From Artocarpus heterophyllus (lineage: Eukaryota > Streptophyta > Magnoliopsida > Rosales > Moraceae): DNA of 64,000 nt. The position numbers and the translations under genes are program-made. Where the stretch lies: the NCBI GenBank assembly GCA_025403435.1, contig CM046340.1, positions 10,206,420 through 10,270,419 of the forward strand. Direction: 5' to 3'. The notes under the pieces were generated by a model, which saw only the letters and a program-made list of their open reading frames with translations, was not told the DNA's origin and did not search any database. Positions 1 to 11,589 of the stretch are shown in pieces (position 1 is the first letter of the stretch; every line of letters starts with the position of its first letter).

Positions 1-1559
1 AGTAAACACAAAACCCAAAGTCGATTTCCTAGAATCCAAATAGGATTGAAAATCTGAATCAGTATATCCTAGAGGAGTCAGGTCCTTACCCGAATATACA
101 AGCATATATCCTCGAGTCCTTCATAGGTACTTGAAAATATGCTTTACTGCAACCCAGTGGTTCGATCTTGGATCCGCCTAAAATCGACTTATAATCCCGA
201 CTGCATAGCTAATATTCGGTCGTATGCAAAGCATGGCATACATGAGACTACCCACTGCTGAAGCATAAGGCACCTTCTTCATGTATTCTCTTTCTTCATA
301 AGACTTTGGAGAGTCTTTCTTAGAAAGAGTAATTCTAGACCTAGATGGTTGCCCACCTTTCTTGGAATCCTGCATTGCAAACCTCCTGAGAATTTTATCT
401 ATGTAGCCGACTTGAGACAAAGCTATCATTTTGTTCTTCCTATCCCGAAAGATCTGGATACCAAGAATAAAATTAGCTTCACCCAAGTCCTTCATGTCAA
501 ACTGCTTGATCAACCATAATTTGACCAATGACAACGCCCCTACGTCATTGCCAATTAGCAGAATATCATCTACATAGAGCAGTAGAAAAACTACATTCCC
601 ATCCTTAACGTGTTTGTAAACACATGGTTCATCCACATTTTGTGAGAACCCATAAGTCTTGATCACCTGATCAAATCTTATATTCCAAGAACGAGAAGCC
701 TGCTTAAGTCCATAAATTGACTTTAGCAGTTTACAAACCTTACCCTCTTGACCCGTGACCTTGAACTCGTCTGGTTGTTCCATATAAATGGATTCATCAA
801 GATAGCAATTTAGAAAAGCCATTTTGACATCCATTTATCAAATCTTGTAGTCGAGAACGACAGCTATGGACAAGAGAATCCGGATGGACTTAAGCATGGC
901 TACAGGCAAAAAGGTTTCCTCATAATCGATTCCTTCCTTTTGCGTATAACCCTTAGCTACTAGTCTAGTCTTAAAGGTTTCGACCTTTCCATCCACTCCT
1001 CTTTTCCTCTTGCAGATCCACTTACACTTTATGGGTTTTACCCCTTCGGGAAGATCCACTAGCTCCCAAACCTGATTAGTCTCCATAGACTTCATCTCTG
1101 TGTTCATGGCCTCTGTCCATAGTTTTGAATCAACATCCTCCATAGCTTCTGCGTAAGTATAAGGATCCCTGTCATGTTCATCCGGTTCAGCCAAGAAGAC
1201 CTCCCCATTGAACATATACCTCTCAGGTTGACGCCCGATCCTCCCACTACGCGGAAGCCCCTTAGGTCATTGTTCAGGTTCGTTTGGTTTTTCTACACTG
1301 ATTAGAATGGTTTCGTTTGGAACCTCTGGAGGGATCGGATCACTCCTTAACTCCTCAAGCACCACTTTACTTTGAGGTTTAAAATCGTCTATGTAACTCT
1401 CCTCAAGGAAAGTTGCATTAGTTGAAACAACGACTTATTTTCCTTTGGGTTATAAAAATAGCCCCCTTTAGTCCCTTTTGGATATCCTACAAACACGCAA
1501 ACTTCTGAACGTGCTTTCAACTTATTCAGATCCTTAAACAGGACATGAACCAGACATCC
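1..1559 (-). pseudogene. Copia-1 reverse transcriptase and start of RNase H, broken
   Basis: This segment continues the polyprotein after integrase. It starts with the integrase C-terminal part (VGYPKGTKGGYFYNP, about 1440-1500), followed by a linker and the RT domain (838-1215 and 178-834). The RT active-site motif YVDD is at 565-576, and the downstream SLMYAM and RPNISYAVG segments are present. A TGA stop sits in the linker near 1270, and two adjacent stops (TGA TAA, 832-837) replace the Trp-Gln that precedes MDVK in this family. Positions 1-177 run on into RNase H-side sequence with further breaks. It is non-functional. Confidence 0.9.
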
Positions 1560-2615
1560 CTATATGTGAATATGGTTTAAGGATGTCTTCCTACCCGTCC
1601 ACGACTCGTGAGGAGTTTTAGGGACCGATTTTGAAGGCACATTGTTTAAAAGATAACATGCAGTTTGTAGTGCATATCCCCAAAATGATAAAGGCAATGA
1701 TGAATAACTCATCATGGACCTAATCATGTCCAATAAAGTCCTATTCCTTCTCTCTGCTATGCCATTCTGCTGCGGAGTGTCCGGCGTAGTCAAATGGGAT
1801 AAAATCTCATTCTCTAATAAGTGTTCCAAGAACTCATCAGAAAGGTATTCCTTACCTCGATCGGATCGAAGTGCCTTTATGGGTCTACCCAATTGCTTTT
1901 TCACTTCAGCCTGAAACTCCTTGAACTTGTCAAAAGTTTCGCTTTTGTGGTGCATTAGGTACACATACCTATATCTTGAGTAATCGTCAATAAAAGTGAC
2001 AAAGTACTCATACCCTCCTCGTGCTCGGATGTTCATTGGTCCGTAAACATCACTATGCACAAGTTCTAGAACCCCTTCAGCCCTATTGCCTTTAGACCCG
2101 AATGGTCTTTTGGTCATTTTACCCTCCAAACAAGATTCGCATTGAGGTATAGATTCCACCTTTAAGTGACTTAAAGGTCCATCCCTTACTAACCTTTGAA
2201 TCCTATTCAGGTTAATATGACCAAGGCGCAAATGCCAAAGATAAGTCTTATTAGAGTGAGAAGTTTTAAGTCTTTTAGAGTTATTATCATTCATCTCAGC
2301 ATTAAACAATAAGTCCATCTTAGGTTTGATAAAATATAGATTATTTTGCATCCATCCAGAACAGATAAAAAATTTATTTTTATGAATCACCACTTTTTCA
2401 TTAAAAGAAACCAAATAAGAGTCTTTAAATAAAGAAGACATAGAAATTAAATTCATTTTAAATTTAGGAACATAAAAACAATCTTTCAAAAATAAATTCC
2501 TATAGTTATCAAAGTAAAGATGGATGTCTCCCACTGCTTCCGCTGAGACCAAGGATCCATCGCCCATCCGAAGCGTGAAGTCTTCATGAAGCAGACTTCT
2601 CGTTTCTTTGAATCC
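1560..2615 (-). pseudogene. Copia-1 GAG-pre-integrase and integrase, in-frame stop at the end
   Basis: The minus-strand frame encodes the pre-integrase zinc finger (HLRLGHIN followed by CESCLEG) and then the rve integrase core. All three catalytic acidic positions are visible: D in VHSDVYGP, D in RSDRGKEY and E in NGIAERRN. The frame ends at a TAG just after NHIHI, where the family has Trp (TGG to TAG). On the 5' side a TAG near 2598 separates it from the protease. The core is well preserved, so decay is by point changes and not by deletion. Confidence 0.9.
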
Positions 2616-3533
2616 CTACAGAGAAACACAAACATGATTAGTTGCACCGGAATCTATGACCCAAATGTCACTAGATTCGTCAACCGAACAAGTTTCTAAA
2701 TACAGAAGATCACACCTACCTCCTTTGGAAAGGAAGTCCTTGCAATGCTTCTTAGTATGCCCGACCTTTCCATAGAAGAAGCACTTAAGCTTCTTCTTCT
2801 TCTTCTTCTTCTTGCTCTTGGTGTTAGCAGGAACAAAAGACTTCCTATTCTTGGCCTGTTGCTTCTTTCCATTCCCAGAGTTAGAATTGGAACCAGAAGC
2901 AACTACCATGTTGGCCTCACCACCTGCAGGAGACTCCCTGATCAGCAGTTCAAACTCCTGTAACTGTTTCATTAATTCTGTCAAGGTCATATCCCGTCTA
3001 TTGCTCAAATTAAATGTAGCTCTAAACAAAATAAATTCCTTAGACAGAGTCTCAAAGACCATAGTCATCTGAGTTTCAGCATCGATGTCGGCTCCATTGG
3101 TTTGAGCCTCAACGAGGTAACCCATGACCAACATCATATGCTCCTTTACAGATGTCCCCGATCTCTATCTACAGTTTAAGAGTTTTCGAAGTGCCCCTTG
3201 CCGCTTTGTTATGGCCTGGCCTCCAAACATATCCTCAAGATTATCCAAGATCTGCTTTGCAATCTCATAATCCTGATGTTGAGCTTGCAGCACATTATTC
3301 ATGCTAGCCATAACATAGCAACGGGTCTGATCATTAGCATATTTCCAGCGGTCATAAGCTTGGAATTGCTCATTAGATGAGTCTCCCATAGGCTCGGGAG
3401 GGCAAGGGGTTGTCAGAACATATTTCAGTTTCTCAAAGGACAGGACGATATCCAGGTTCTGTTTTCAATCATTGTAATTCTCACCAGTTAACAGGTTTTT
3501 GTCAAGTATCGATGATAAAGCATTTTTAGACAT
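2616..3533 (-). pseudogene. Copia-1 gag and protease, broken
   Basis: The likely gag start is the ATG at 3531-3533 (MSKNALSSILD). A TGA replaces the expected Trp after GENYND, and a second stop follows LLNCR at about 3165. The frame then runs through UBN2-type gag sequence into a lysine-rich stretch and a CCHC knuckle that reads CFFYGKVGHTKKHC: the second Cys is Tyr, so zinc binding is probably lost. The protease motif DSGAT is intact (about 2645-2660). The segment ends at TAG after VCVSL. Confidence 0.88.
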
Positions 3534-5207
3534 TTTTAATCTACAATAAAGAATCATATACCAAACATAAGCAAACATATCATAATAATTTAGTAAGATA
3601 ACATAATCATGTAAAGTATACAAATGTGTTTACGTATTAAAACCTTGAAAATATCACAACCTTATAATGACAATTCCAAACTTAGAATTCAACAAGCTCC
3701 AAGGGGAGTCTTACCAAATTCAATTAGGAACACAGATCCCCTCCTGATTAATATATGCCATCCAGGACCCGTATGATCCAACATATATTAATAATCGTTT
3801 CTTTGGCCATTAATTTTATTAACAGAGCTCCTAGGGGAGGTTAATAATAAAATTAACGTGAGTGTATAACCATCGTTTTAATATTTTATCCATAATTTAT
3901 AATCACCACCTTGGGGTATGCAACCATAAATCATGCTAAAATACCTTATCCTCTCAGAGATACAATCTGGTACATGATAGAAATCCCTTCGTAGGGGTCG
4001 GGACCACCATGTTCTTCCTATGGACCAACGATGGAGGCCTTAGGTTCTCTCTTCAAAAACCTTCTCCCACTTAATCTTTTGAAATCAAGGTTTTATTTTA
4101 AAATTATGCATGAACAATTTTAATATGAGCGGCACTTCCTATTCTATATGACATGTTATCAATATACATGACAAATCATATTATAATGCAGACAAGCAAA
4201 GCAATCAAGCAAAGCTATAAGCAAAATAATAATTATCGTAATATTATGGTTCCACCCTAGAGAATAGAAAACTAAGATTGCAAGAGAATAATCGAGACAT
4301 ATATCGATTCTTCATCCTTGAATCCTCAAGTTGTATCCTTCTTCAAGTAATTCCCATCTTCAAATCTTCAATCCTATATGAATCAAATACTTCATACTTC
4401 CGGTCATATCCAAATTTAATGTTTCTCAGAATCATCTCAAAAATAAAATTAAAACTGCACTGCAAAAATTGCACCTTTTATGGAAATTTTCCAGCCCTCG
4501 GTCGGCAGGTCGATTTGGGTGATCAGCCTGCCGGTCATGATTCATCGGCCTGTCGATCGAAAAGATCGGCCTGCCGACCCATGAAAGTTTGGCCTGTCGG
4601 CAGAGCCACCTGATTTCTGCCCCACTAACGGCCTGCCGAACCACACGTCCTGCCTGCCGATCTGTGACCATCGGCTTGCCGAACTAGAGGGTTCGGCATG
4701 CTGACCCAGCAGAAATCTCCCATTCCAGAAAATACAATTTTAATGCAATTCATCAATTTTATTTTCAACAATTCAAAAACATAAAATTAGAGACTCAGGA
4801 ACTACCTGGGTGCGCCATTATCCATCTTCTAAATCCATTTTCTAGATCCGTCTTCTACGAATAATTATTTAATTACAAAATTCTTACAAATTTAAAATTA
4901 AACAATAATTTCTAGATGGAGATGATAGTCCGCCTTCTAATTACATGAAAAACCTAGATACATATTCTAACCTCTAAGAAACCATAACCGGCATAAATTA
5001 ATTAATTAATAAATAATTAAATAACAATTTAATCAACCATAATTAATTAATGAACATTCACCACATAATCCCTAACAACATATGATTACATAGAAACCTA
5101 GAGTGCCAACTCTCTATAAAATTAAATTCAAGCATATGAGAGATTAAGATCACAAAATTTATACATATGATATGATCACAAACTCGTAAATTTATGTAAA
5201 AACCTTA
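3534..5207 (-). other. Copia-1 untranslated leader, 1.7 kb
   Basis: This region between the primer site and the gag ATG holds no convincing reading frame. It is AT-rich except for a GC-rich cluster of short quasi-palindromes at about 4490-4710. A 1.7 kb leader is long for the family, so a nested insertion is possible, but I see no clear boundary. Confidence 0.6.
4490..4710. repeat. Cluster of GATCGGCAGGCCGA-like quasi-palindromes
   Basis: About ten variants of TCGGCAGGCCGA (two inverted TCGGC/GCCGA halves) follow each other at 15-30 bp spacing. Examples are the forms near 4545 (ATCGGCCTGTCGATCG), 4565 (GATCGGCCTGCCGA) and 4630 (CGGCCTGCCGA). Three more copies lie in the LTR at 5741-5800. The sequence is much more GC-rich than its surroundings. 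Confidence 0.8.
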
Positions 5208-5219
5208 GCTCTGATACCA
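5208..5219 (-). other. Copia-1 primer binding site (initiator Met tRNA)
   Basis: The minus strand reads TGGTATCAGAGC, the classic primer site of plant Ty1/copia elements, complementary to the 3' end of initiator methionine tRNA. It lies two bases from the LTR end and fixes both the strand and the LTR boundary. Confidence 0.92.
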
Positions 5220-5614
5220 ATTGTTGGAAAAAGAGTGCGCAGCGGAATTTTTTAAAATTTTATATCAGAGTAATTTTTAAAACACAAGTTTGACATGCTA
5301 TATGTATAAATTAAACAGATCTTACTAACCTTTGTGTGCCGAAGAACCTCTGTAACCCGTGAAGAGAAGTAATGTTTCAGAAGAGCCTCAACCAACTAGT
5401 CTTCTTTACTATTCTCTATCCACGATCGGAATGAGTGTGGGCTTACACGTATAGCTCTTCCACCGGTGACTCTCCTTCCAACCAATCGAGAGAACCCAAA
5501 GCAAGTGTTTGTGATTTGTGAACAAAAGCTCTCAGGGAGTTTTCAGATTCTCACTTAGCAGAGTATCACTCTTAATCTCTCAATTGATCTGGGTAACTCA
5601 TAAGACTTACTCCC

Positions 5615-5622
5615 TTTATATA
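5615..5622 (-). promoter_or_regulatory. Candidate TATA box of the Copia-1 LTR
   Basis: The minus strand reads TATATAAA within CTCTATATAAAGGGAG, about 390 bp before the LTR end. This would give a U3 of about 2 kb and an R-U5 of about 370 bp. No initiator or poly(A) evidence confirms it. Confidence 0.5.
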
Positions 5623-6173
5623 GAGATTGGTCCTAGTGTCATTCCTTATCAGATTAGGTCTCAAAAACTCGAAACAGAATCAAGTTCGAATCAATATCTG
5701 ATAAAATCTACGTGAAAATGCGTAATCTTATCTCTCGTTAATCGGCAGGCCGAACAGCCTGATCGGTAGGCCGAACACATAGATCGGCAGGCCGAACTCC
5801 CACGTAAATATCTCCATGAATATTTTATTTTTCAATCGAGATTCTATAGGATAAGGTCTCAGTTTTCATTCAAATAACCCCAATAGAGAAGTTATCTGAT
5901 CAAAACAACTATATCAAGATAATCTCCAAGAAAATAAATCAATTCACAAAAATTCTACAAGTTTATCTTGATCTAATTTATCCAATTAAATCAACCGATA
6001 AACAGACAAGAATTATCTAATCCCAATCATTCAACAAGTTTATCTTGAATTAATTTTATTACAAAATTAATTCAACCGATAAACAGACATGAATTATTTA
6101 ATTCTTCCAAATTTAACCAATCTGATCAATCCGACATAAGTCACCAATTATTGGAAAAGCACGCCGTGTCGTT

Positions 6174-6636
6174 ACAAGATTTTGTGTGGTGGTTGGCCCC
6201 ACTCAAGCCCCCATGAGGTCGTAGTTCACCCCCGGCATAATTGACTCTTATTGTGGTCCCATAGTGGCGTTACGTGTCGTCGTCCCACTGTGTTGCCCCA
6301 CTCATCCGTACTGTCCCCTCTGGAACCCACTGGTCCCTCAGGGTTTTCTTTTGCGTCCCTCATGGTTCGAACCTCAAACCTCCCTTAAGAGGTTCTTATT
6401 TCCTTCATGAGTACCAATTGAGCTACTAAGGAAGGAAATAAGAACCTCTTAAGGGAGGTTTAAGGTTCGAACCATGAGGGATGCGAAAGAAAAACCCTGA
6501 GGGGTCTGAGGACCCCAGAGGGGATAGTACGGATAAGTGGGCCCGGTTACGCTACAATAAGAGCCAATTATGCCAGGGGGCGACCTACGAGCCTCATGGG
6601 GGCTTGAGTGGGGCTGGGTACGCCACATTTTGTGAG
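6174..6636. repeat. Fold-back element with tRNA-like promoter boxes, nested in the LTR
   Basis: The left arm (6174-6405) and right arm (6432-6636) are inverted copies of each other, roughly 85% alike by eye, around a loop of about 26 bp. The right arm lacks about 30 bp. On the minus strand the loop reads TAGCTCAATTGG (6411-6425 region, like a Pol III A box), and the arms contain GGTTCGAACC (6364-6373 and 6464-6473, a perfect B box), 38 bp from the A box. This fits a tRNA-derived SINE head in inverted-dimer form. GC content is clearly higher than the surrounding LTR. Confidence 0.7.
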
Positions 6637-7680
6637 CTAGCAAAGGGGACCAAATGGACCTATATAGTTCAAGCTCTCGATAATTATGAAACCCAATATC
6701 TTAGATATACATTTCATAATCATCAACTCCAACGCTACTCCACTAAAAGCTTGGAGCTACACTCTCGAACTACATAGAATTACGAAGCCCGTATAGCCAA
6801 GTCTCCATGACATATCATAGTGTATCGTATCCTCATATAATAATCCATAATCGGCTTAAGGACAAGTTTTGTCTTACCTTCTCGATTATTTTTATCTTAC
6901 GTTCCATCATCTCACCATCAAAAAACTTACTATCCAAAGATAGTATACCATTCGGTTACACTTACGTATCTAAATGGTTGAGCGCTCTAGTTTTTCAATT
7001 ATAGGACAACGTATATAAGAGGATATCATCACTCCTAAAGAGGAGCTATGGATTCCATATCTATGAATAACAAGTCTACGCCATCAAGAGTCATGCCTCC
7101 AACGTACTGGCATGCATACCACTATTAAGATGTGGGTGTCACCCTTTGGTATATCAAAAGACATAAGTCAAGACAACGGGCCCATTATTCATCTCAGGAT
7201 TAAGATACAACACAAATGATTGTCTAAAGTGAATCAATTTGCCGAGAAAGAATTATTAATCCAAATCAATTCACTTTATGTCCCGATCCAACACATTGTC
7301 ACCTATAACAACATGCCAATGTTTCTATTCACAGAGTCCATCTCCGATGGTCAAGACAAACCATCTCCCAAAAGGGATATAGACAACATAACAATCTTTG
7401 CATGAATAAAATGCCCAACTTTATTCCCTTGATTGCGGATCGTATGATTTAGACCATCACCTTAAGAATCATGTCTTCTGCATAATTCATCCATCATATG
7501 CCCAATTCTTAAGGTTTAGACCGACAGTCTCAGACTATTGTTTGCTTAACATGCATTCAACAAATATGAACGTAAAGAGGACAAGATTTGGTACATAAAT
7601 AATGAATAAATTCTTTATTGATAAAAAATGTCTCCAAAAACTTATTACATTTTTACTCCCTAGGGCATACATTTCTAACA

Positions 7681-8760
7681 AGGACACAATGAAATAGTTT
7701 AGAAATGTAGGATATCTTAAGATAGATACTAATAAACCTAGCTCCTATTTAAGGTTGTTTGTGATTCCGTGGAGCTAATGTATAGTGGGCCGGGACTACG
7801 GTATTAGACACCGGCACTAGTATTGAGGTAAGACTTCTACCCCTTTCTTTGGTAACCTAGTTTTTAAATAATTTTGGCCTAAAAAAAAGATTTTCATCAA
7901 AAAGTTTTTAATAATGAATTGAAAAAGGATTTTTTGTTGGATGTTTTCACAAACGGTAGATTGAGGTGATTTTTATAATGAACCACATAATGAATGTAAA
8001 TTAGAATACTTGGTAAAATGAGATTTTAATAATTATAAAAATGTATATATGGGCATGATGCCATATCAGAGATCGGGTCGTGTAACATGCGACCTTAGGG
8101 GCAGGTCCCAAAACCCAGCTGGGCTACTACGGTGGTGATACATATGATTTGCCTAGAAAAAATAAAAAAGGTACTTTCTGGATGACCTGTTTTTAATAAG
8201 ACTTATTTAAATGAATTTATTTATTTAACTCTGTTTTCTAATTATTTCTTTGAAAGGTAAATTTTATTTTTAAATTGTTTATCTATTTTTAAAACATAGT
8301 CCTACTGAGCCTTTCGTTCACTTTTTATTTGTCTTCAAACCCTTTCCCCTCTAGGTGAAATTCAGCTTAGGACCAATGGAGAGTCCACTATTCGGACTCG
8401 CGAGCTGTAGAGGACCCCGAGTAGGTTTCTTATTTTGATTAATCAAGGCATGTATTACTTTAATCTCTCTTTATTTTAGACTGTGGTTATAATTTAAATA
8501 TTGTCGATACTATGAGTGTGCAGAAGTTGTGGGTTGGTAGGACCCAATACGTGTTTTCTCATTCTTTATTATTTTACTTCATTTTGTTTAATCCTTATGT
8601 TTAATTATTATAAATGTTTGTTTAAAAATGGTTTTAAATTTTCACCTTTTTCATAATTAATTAAATTTTTAACTTATGTTTTACTAAATTTTTACTTAAT
8701 TAACTTAATTAACCCGCCATATCACCTCTTGTACTATGAGGCGTGATAGGTCATGCCACA
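7681..8760. mobile_element. Possible degenerate LTR relic
   Basis: This gene-free stretch has GC-rich islands (7780-7860, 8070-8150, 8370-8430) in AT-rich sequence. It ends in a short element of the form CCATATCACCTC...GAGGCGTGATAGG (about 8717-8755). The pattern of a CAATGGAGAGTCC-like island followed by an AT-rich tail resembles old Ty3/gypsy LTRs in plants, but I see no primer site, no second LTR and no coding sequence. This is an inference only. Confidence 0.3.
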
Positions 8761-9059
8761 CAGCTCTTCTCTATGCAAATGTCTATGATATCAGCCAAAT
8801 GAAGGTTTCTTACAACAATTCTGACGAAGATGTTAGGGTAGAGAAAAACAAACAGTGGATGTAGCAGAGAAAGAAAGGGAAAATAACAAGAAAATAAAAT
8901 GATACAATTGCCTTATATCTAAAGCTTTTCTTTTTTTAGCTTTTCTTCTTCTTTTTTTTTTGGCTTGAAAATGTTTTTTTTTTTTGCCCCCTAAGTGGAG
9001 TTTTACTTGAAGATCTAATTTGCACTTTTTGTATTAACTATTTATCTAAAACTTGTTAT
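8761..9059. other. AT-rich spacer with T-tracts
   Basis: No gene or recognisable element is visible. There are two long T-tracts near 8930-8990. Confidence 0.5.
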
Positions 9060-9540
9060 TTATGGTTATGATTGGTGTTTGCCAGTCGGTGACGTTGTTG
9101 GACGGTGCTAGTGTCATTTTAGTAACTATGTTTATCTATTGGGAAACATCGTATTAGTCAATAAGTACGGTTATTCCTGGTTACTAGTGTCATTGTCGAT
9201 GCGGGTGATGTTGAATTTCACCGCTAGTAAATTTTCATACTTACATGGGCATACTATATTTCCATGTAATTTTACCATTTCTCCACTACTAGCAATTTCA
9301 TCAGTGTTGATCACGTCCAACGTTGTCATCGGTAAATTTTTATACTTATACAATATTTATGTGTAAATATAGTATTTATCAGTCAATGATACCTGAGGAC
9401 TTTACCGGTTATTTTTATATTTACATGAAAGTATTATATTTTTATGTAAAGAGAGTATTTCTTGGTTGTTAATGACATTGTCGATGTCGGTGATATTCAA
9501 TGACGTCGTCACTAAATATCTGTATCTACCATGCGGTAGT
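9060..9540. repeat. Degenerate tandem repeat, left block
   Basis: About four to five diverged copies of a 100-110 bp motif recur: ACATG..TAT.ATTT(C/T)TATGTAA, then GTATTTCTTGG, then TGACATTGTCGATG..GGTGAT, then a GTCACTAAAT-like end. The same motif resumes at 10655-11010, so the array was probably split by the insertion between them. Confidence 0.6.
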
Positions 9541-10654
9541 GCTTTTCATTTTGTTTTTTGTTTTTAGAAAAAGATGAAAACGAGAATATTTTAAAAAAAA
9601 TGCAGGGACTGTTTTTTAAATTGTGTTTAGTTGATACTATATGTCCTTTTTAAGAATAGCTAGAATTGTGTTTTGGTGTAAGTGTAAAGAACAATTTTTA
9701 AAATGAAGGCAGAGGCAATCGTCTTGTCTAAAAACATATTTTTTTAACAGATAAACAATAACAATAAACATATATAAGATAGAGGCAATCGGCAGAGGCA
9801 AGACCAATTATCCAACATTTGAACATCATCAAGAACAATAAATATATTTTTTAATGGATAAACAATGAAGGAAAAGGCAATCCGCGGCATGCCAAAAAAA
9901 AAAAAGAATATACAGTTCAAAATGCAACGTCGATGGAAAATCCAAAATGAATTAAGCAAATACCAGCCCAAATTCACACAAATCAAGGGTAAACAATACC
10001 AATCACCTATAATCACACAGATCGTCAAAGGGAACGGGTGCACACCTTGTCAATTTCAGAAATAAGAGCGTTTAAGCAAGGAGTGAGAAAAGAGAGAGAT
10101 CCAAACCCACAAACCCTTGTTAGTGAGAGGTGAGAGATAGCTCCAAAACTGATCACCAAACCCAGAAATTGACGACGCAAGACACGATTTTACAAGAGGA
10201 GATACAAGAGAGAGATTCGTGCTGTGAGAGAGGGAGATCAAGGGGTTGAGAGGAGAGAGAGGTTCAAAGAGCAGAAGGAGAGCTCCAGGAGTTGATAAGT
10301 TTGAGCGTTTTTTTTTTTTTCAAGAGAATGAAGATGAAGAGAGAAATGATCGATTTGTTTAGAGAGAGATCGAGGGGTTGAGAGAAGACAGGTGTTCAAA
10401 GAGCAGAGGGAGAGCTTGGGGAGTTGAGAGGTCAAGGGTTTTTTTTTTTCGAGAAAGTGAGATAGGGAAAAAAAATGAGAGAAAACGAGATTAATTCATT
10501 TTCAGTTTCAATTTTTATTTTCAGAGAGTTTTTGGAAATATTTTTATTTTTATTTTGGGCTTAAAATGTAACTAAACATCATTTTCAATTCGTTCTTATT
10601 TTTGGCTTTTTCAAAAGCCCAAAAACTTTTACAAACAGAACCAAACAGGCATAT
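9541..10654. mobile_element. Insertion of unknown type splitting the tandem repeat
   Basis: This 1.1 kb block interrupts the repeat at both sides. Its right end (AAGCCCAAAAACTTTT then GAACCAAACAGGC) has the look of a plant DNA-transposon terminus. I could not identify a clear matching left terminus. Inside is a purine-rich, GAGAGA-filled zone and no convincing gene. Confidence 0.35.
10218..10480. repeat. Purine-rich tandem duplication, about 132 bp period
   Basis: Two copies share GATC(A/G)AGGGGTTGAGAG, then TTCAAAGAGCAGA(A/G)GGAGAGCT, then GAGTTGA and a long T-tract. They start near 10236 and 10368. A weaker third copy may lie at about 10075-10200. Confidence 0.65.
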
Positions 10655-11010
10655 TTTCTAGCCACTAACGAAGTCTTCAGTAATTTTTTATATTTTCATG
10701 GAAAAATAGTATTTAAGTATGAATATAGTATTTCTTGGCCGCCCCGGTGCCAAGGATGTCTAGTAATATTTTTAGTAAATTTTTACATTTACATGTAATT
10801 ATGATGTTTTTTGGGTTCAAGGAGGTTGCTAGTATTTTTTTTTCAATTACACGAAAAATATAATATTTATATGTAAATACAATATTTTCTTATTGCTGGC
10901 GATATTGTCAATGCCCGTGATGACCAACAACGTTGCTTACAAATTTAATCATTACATGAAAAACTGTATTTGCATGTAAATATTGTATTTCTTGGTTGTT
11001 GTTAGTGCTG
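10655..11010. repeat. Degenerate tandem repeat, right block
   Basis: This is a continuation of the 9060-9540 motif, with at least three diverged copies of the ACATG..AATA(T)..ATGTAAAT then GTATTTCTTGG pattern. It ends just before the first MLP unit. Confidence 0.55.
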
Positions 11011-11269
11011 ACAAGGGAGGATAGAAAAACTGAGAGGAAAAAAATAAAAGTATTTTAAGGTTTTTGTTCTCAATTTCGCATGAAATAAATCGTACATTTT
11101 CATAATATGCTATTTACTATGTATTAAGAACGCATAAGTACATCTGTAAATAATCAGAGAGAGAGGAAATCACTGCTGTTATTACATCTAAGCATTAATG
11201 CACAATAAGCTAAAAGATTTATTGAAGCGACGGAGATCCCATCGTGTTTATGCCATAGAGTTCTGGTTG

Positions 11270-11535
11270 TCAAAGTCATAATTGGCAACACCGTCCTATG
11301 TTCCATCGTAGAACCCATCCCATCAGCCATCAAAATCCACCTTCCCTAGACTTTGCTCATCAAGATCTTTTGGCACCCAGCCTCTCCTTGGTAAAGAGAC
11401 CAGCACGAGGTCATGTCCCCTGCACAATGGCCTCCTTCAAACACGATCTTGCCAGCTTTCGCTTCCTCCACCTGTGCTATGTCTTCAAGCGTAGACAATC
11501 CATAGCCATATTGCCCCCATTCATAGTTTAGACAC
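11270..11535 (-). pseudogene. Unidentified coding relic, unit 1
   Basis: The minus strand carries a reading-frame-like segment (EWGQYGYGLSTLEDIAQVEE, then CAGDM) that is also seen in units 3 and 4 at 34430 and 52555. This segment then breaks. A piece in another frame (ANYDFD-like) follows. GC content is well above the neighbours, as expected for former coding sequence. I do not recognise the family. It lies about 2.1 kb downstream of the MLP stop. Confidence 0.4.
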
Positions 11536-11589
11536 TTTCGGTTGCGAATTATACTACTAAAAAGTTAATCTGATAACTAAAATACTATG

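Larger units (their letters stand above)
1..7680 (-). mobile_element. Copia-1: Ty1/copia LTR retrotransposon, truncated by window edge
   Basis: Reading on the minus strand from right to left, the order is LTR (5222-7680), tRNA primer site (5208-5219), leader, gag, protease, integrase, reverse transcriptase and the start of RNase H. The integrase-before-RT order is diagnostic of Ty1/copia. RNase H and the 3' LTR lie beyond position 1. Every coding segment is interrupted by in-frame stops, so the copy cannot produce a working polyprotein. The base after the LTR starts the flank AGGAC; the matching target duplication would be off-window. Confidence 0.93.
5222..7680 (-). repeat. Copia-1 5' LTR (about 2.46 kb, with nested fold-back)
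   Basis: In plus orientation the block begins TGTTGGAAA next to the primer site and ends ATTTCTAACA, giving the TG...CA termini with short inverted repeats expected of an LTR. The minus-strand start (TGTTAGAAATGTATGCCC) resembles the start of many plant copia LTRs. Without the fold-back at 6174-6636 it would be about 2.0 kb. The second LTR is outside the window, so the borders rest on termini alone. Confidence 0.65.

Noticed and set aside
4278..4613. Open frame in the Copia-1 leader
   Set aside because: Its end is built from the GGCCTGCCGA repeat cluster, and it runs against the element's strand.
6411..6473. A tRNA gene in the fold-back
   Set aside because: A- and B-box-like sequences are present, but no full cloverleaf with acceptor stem and anticodon arm can be drawn.
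9744..10435. Minus-strand hydrophobic and Ser/Leu-rich open frames
   Set aside because: They come from purine-tract tandem repeats and T-tracts, and show no domain or start context.
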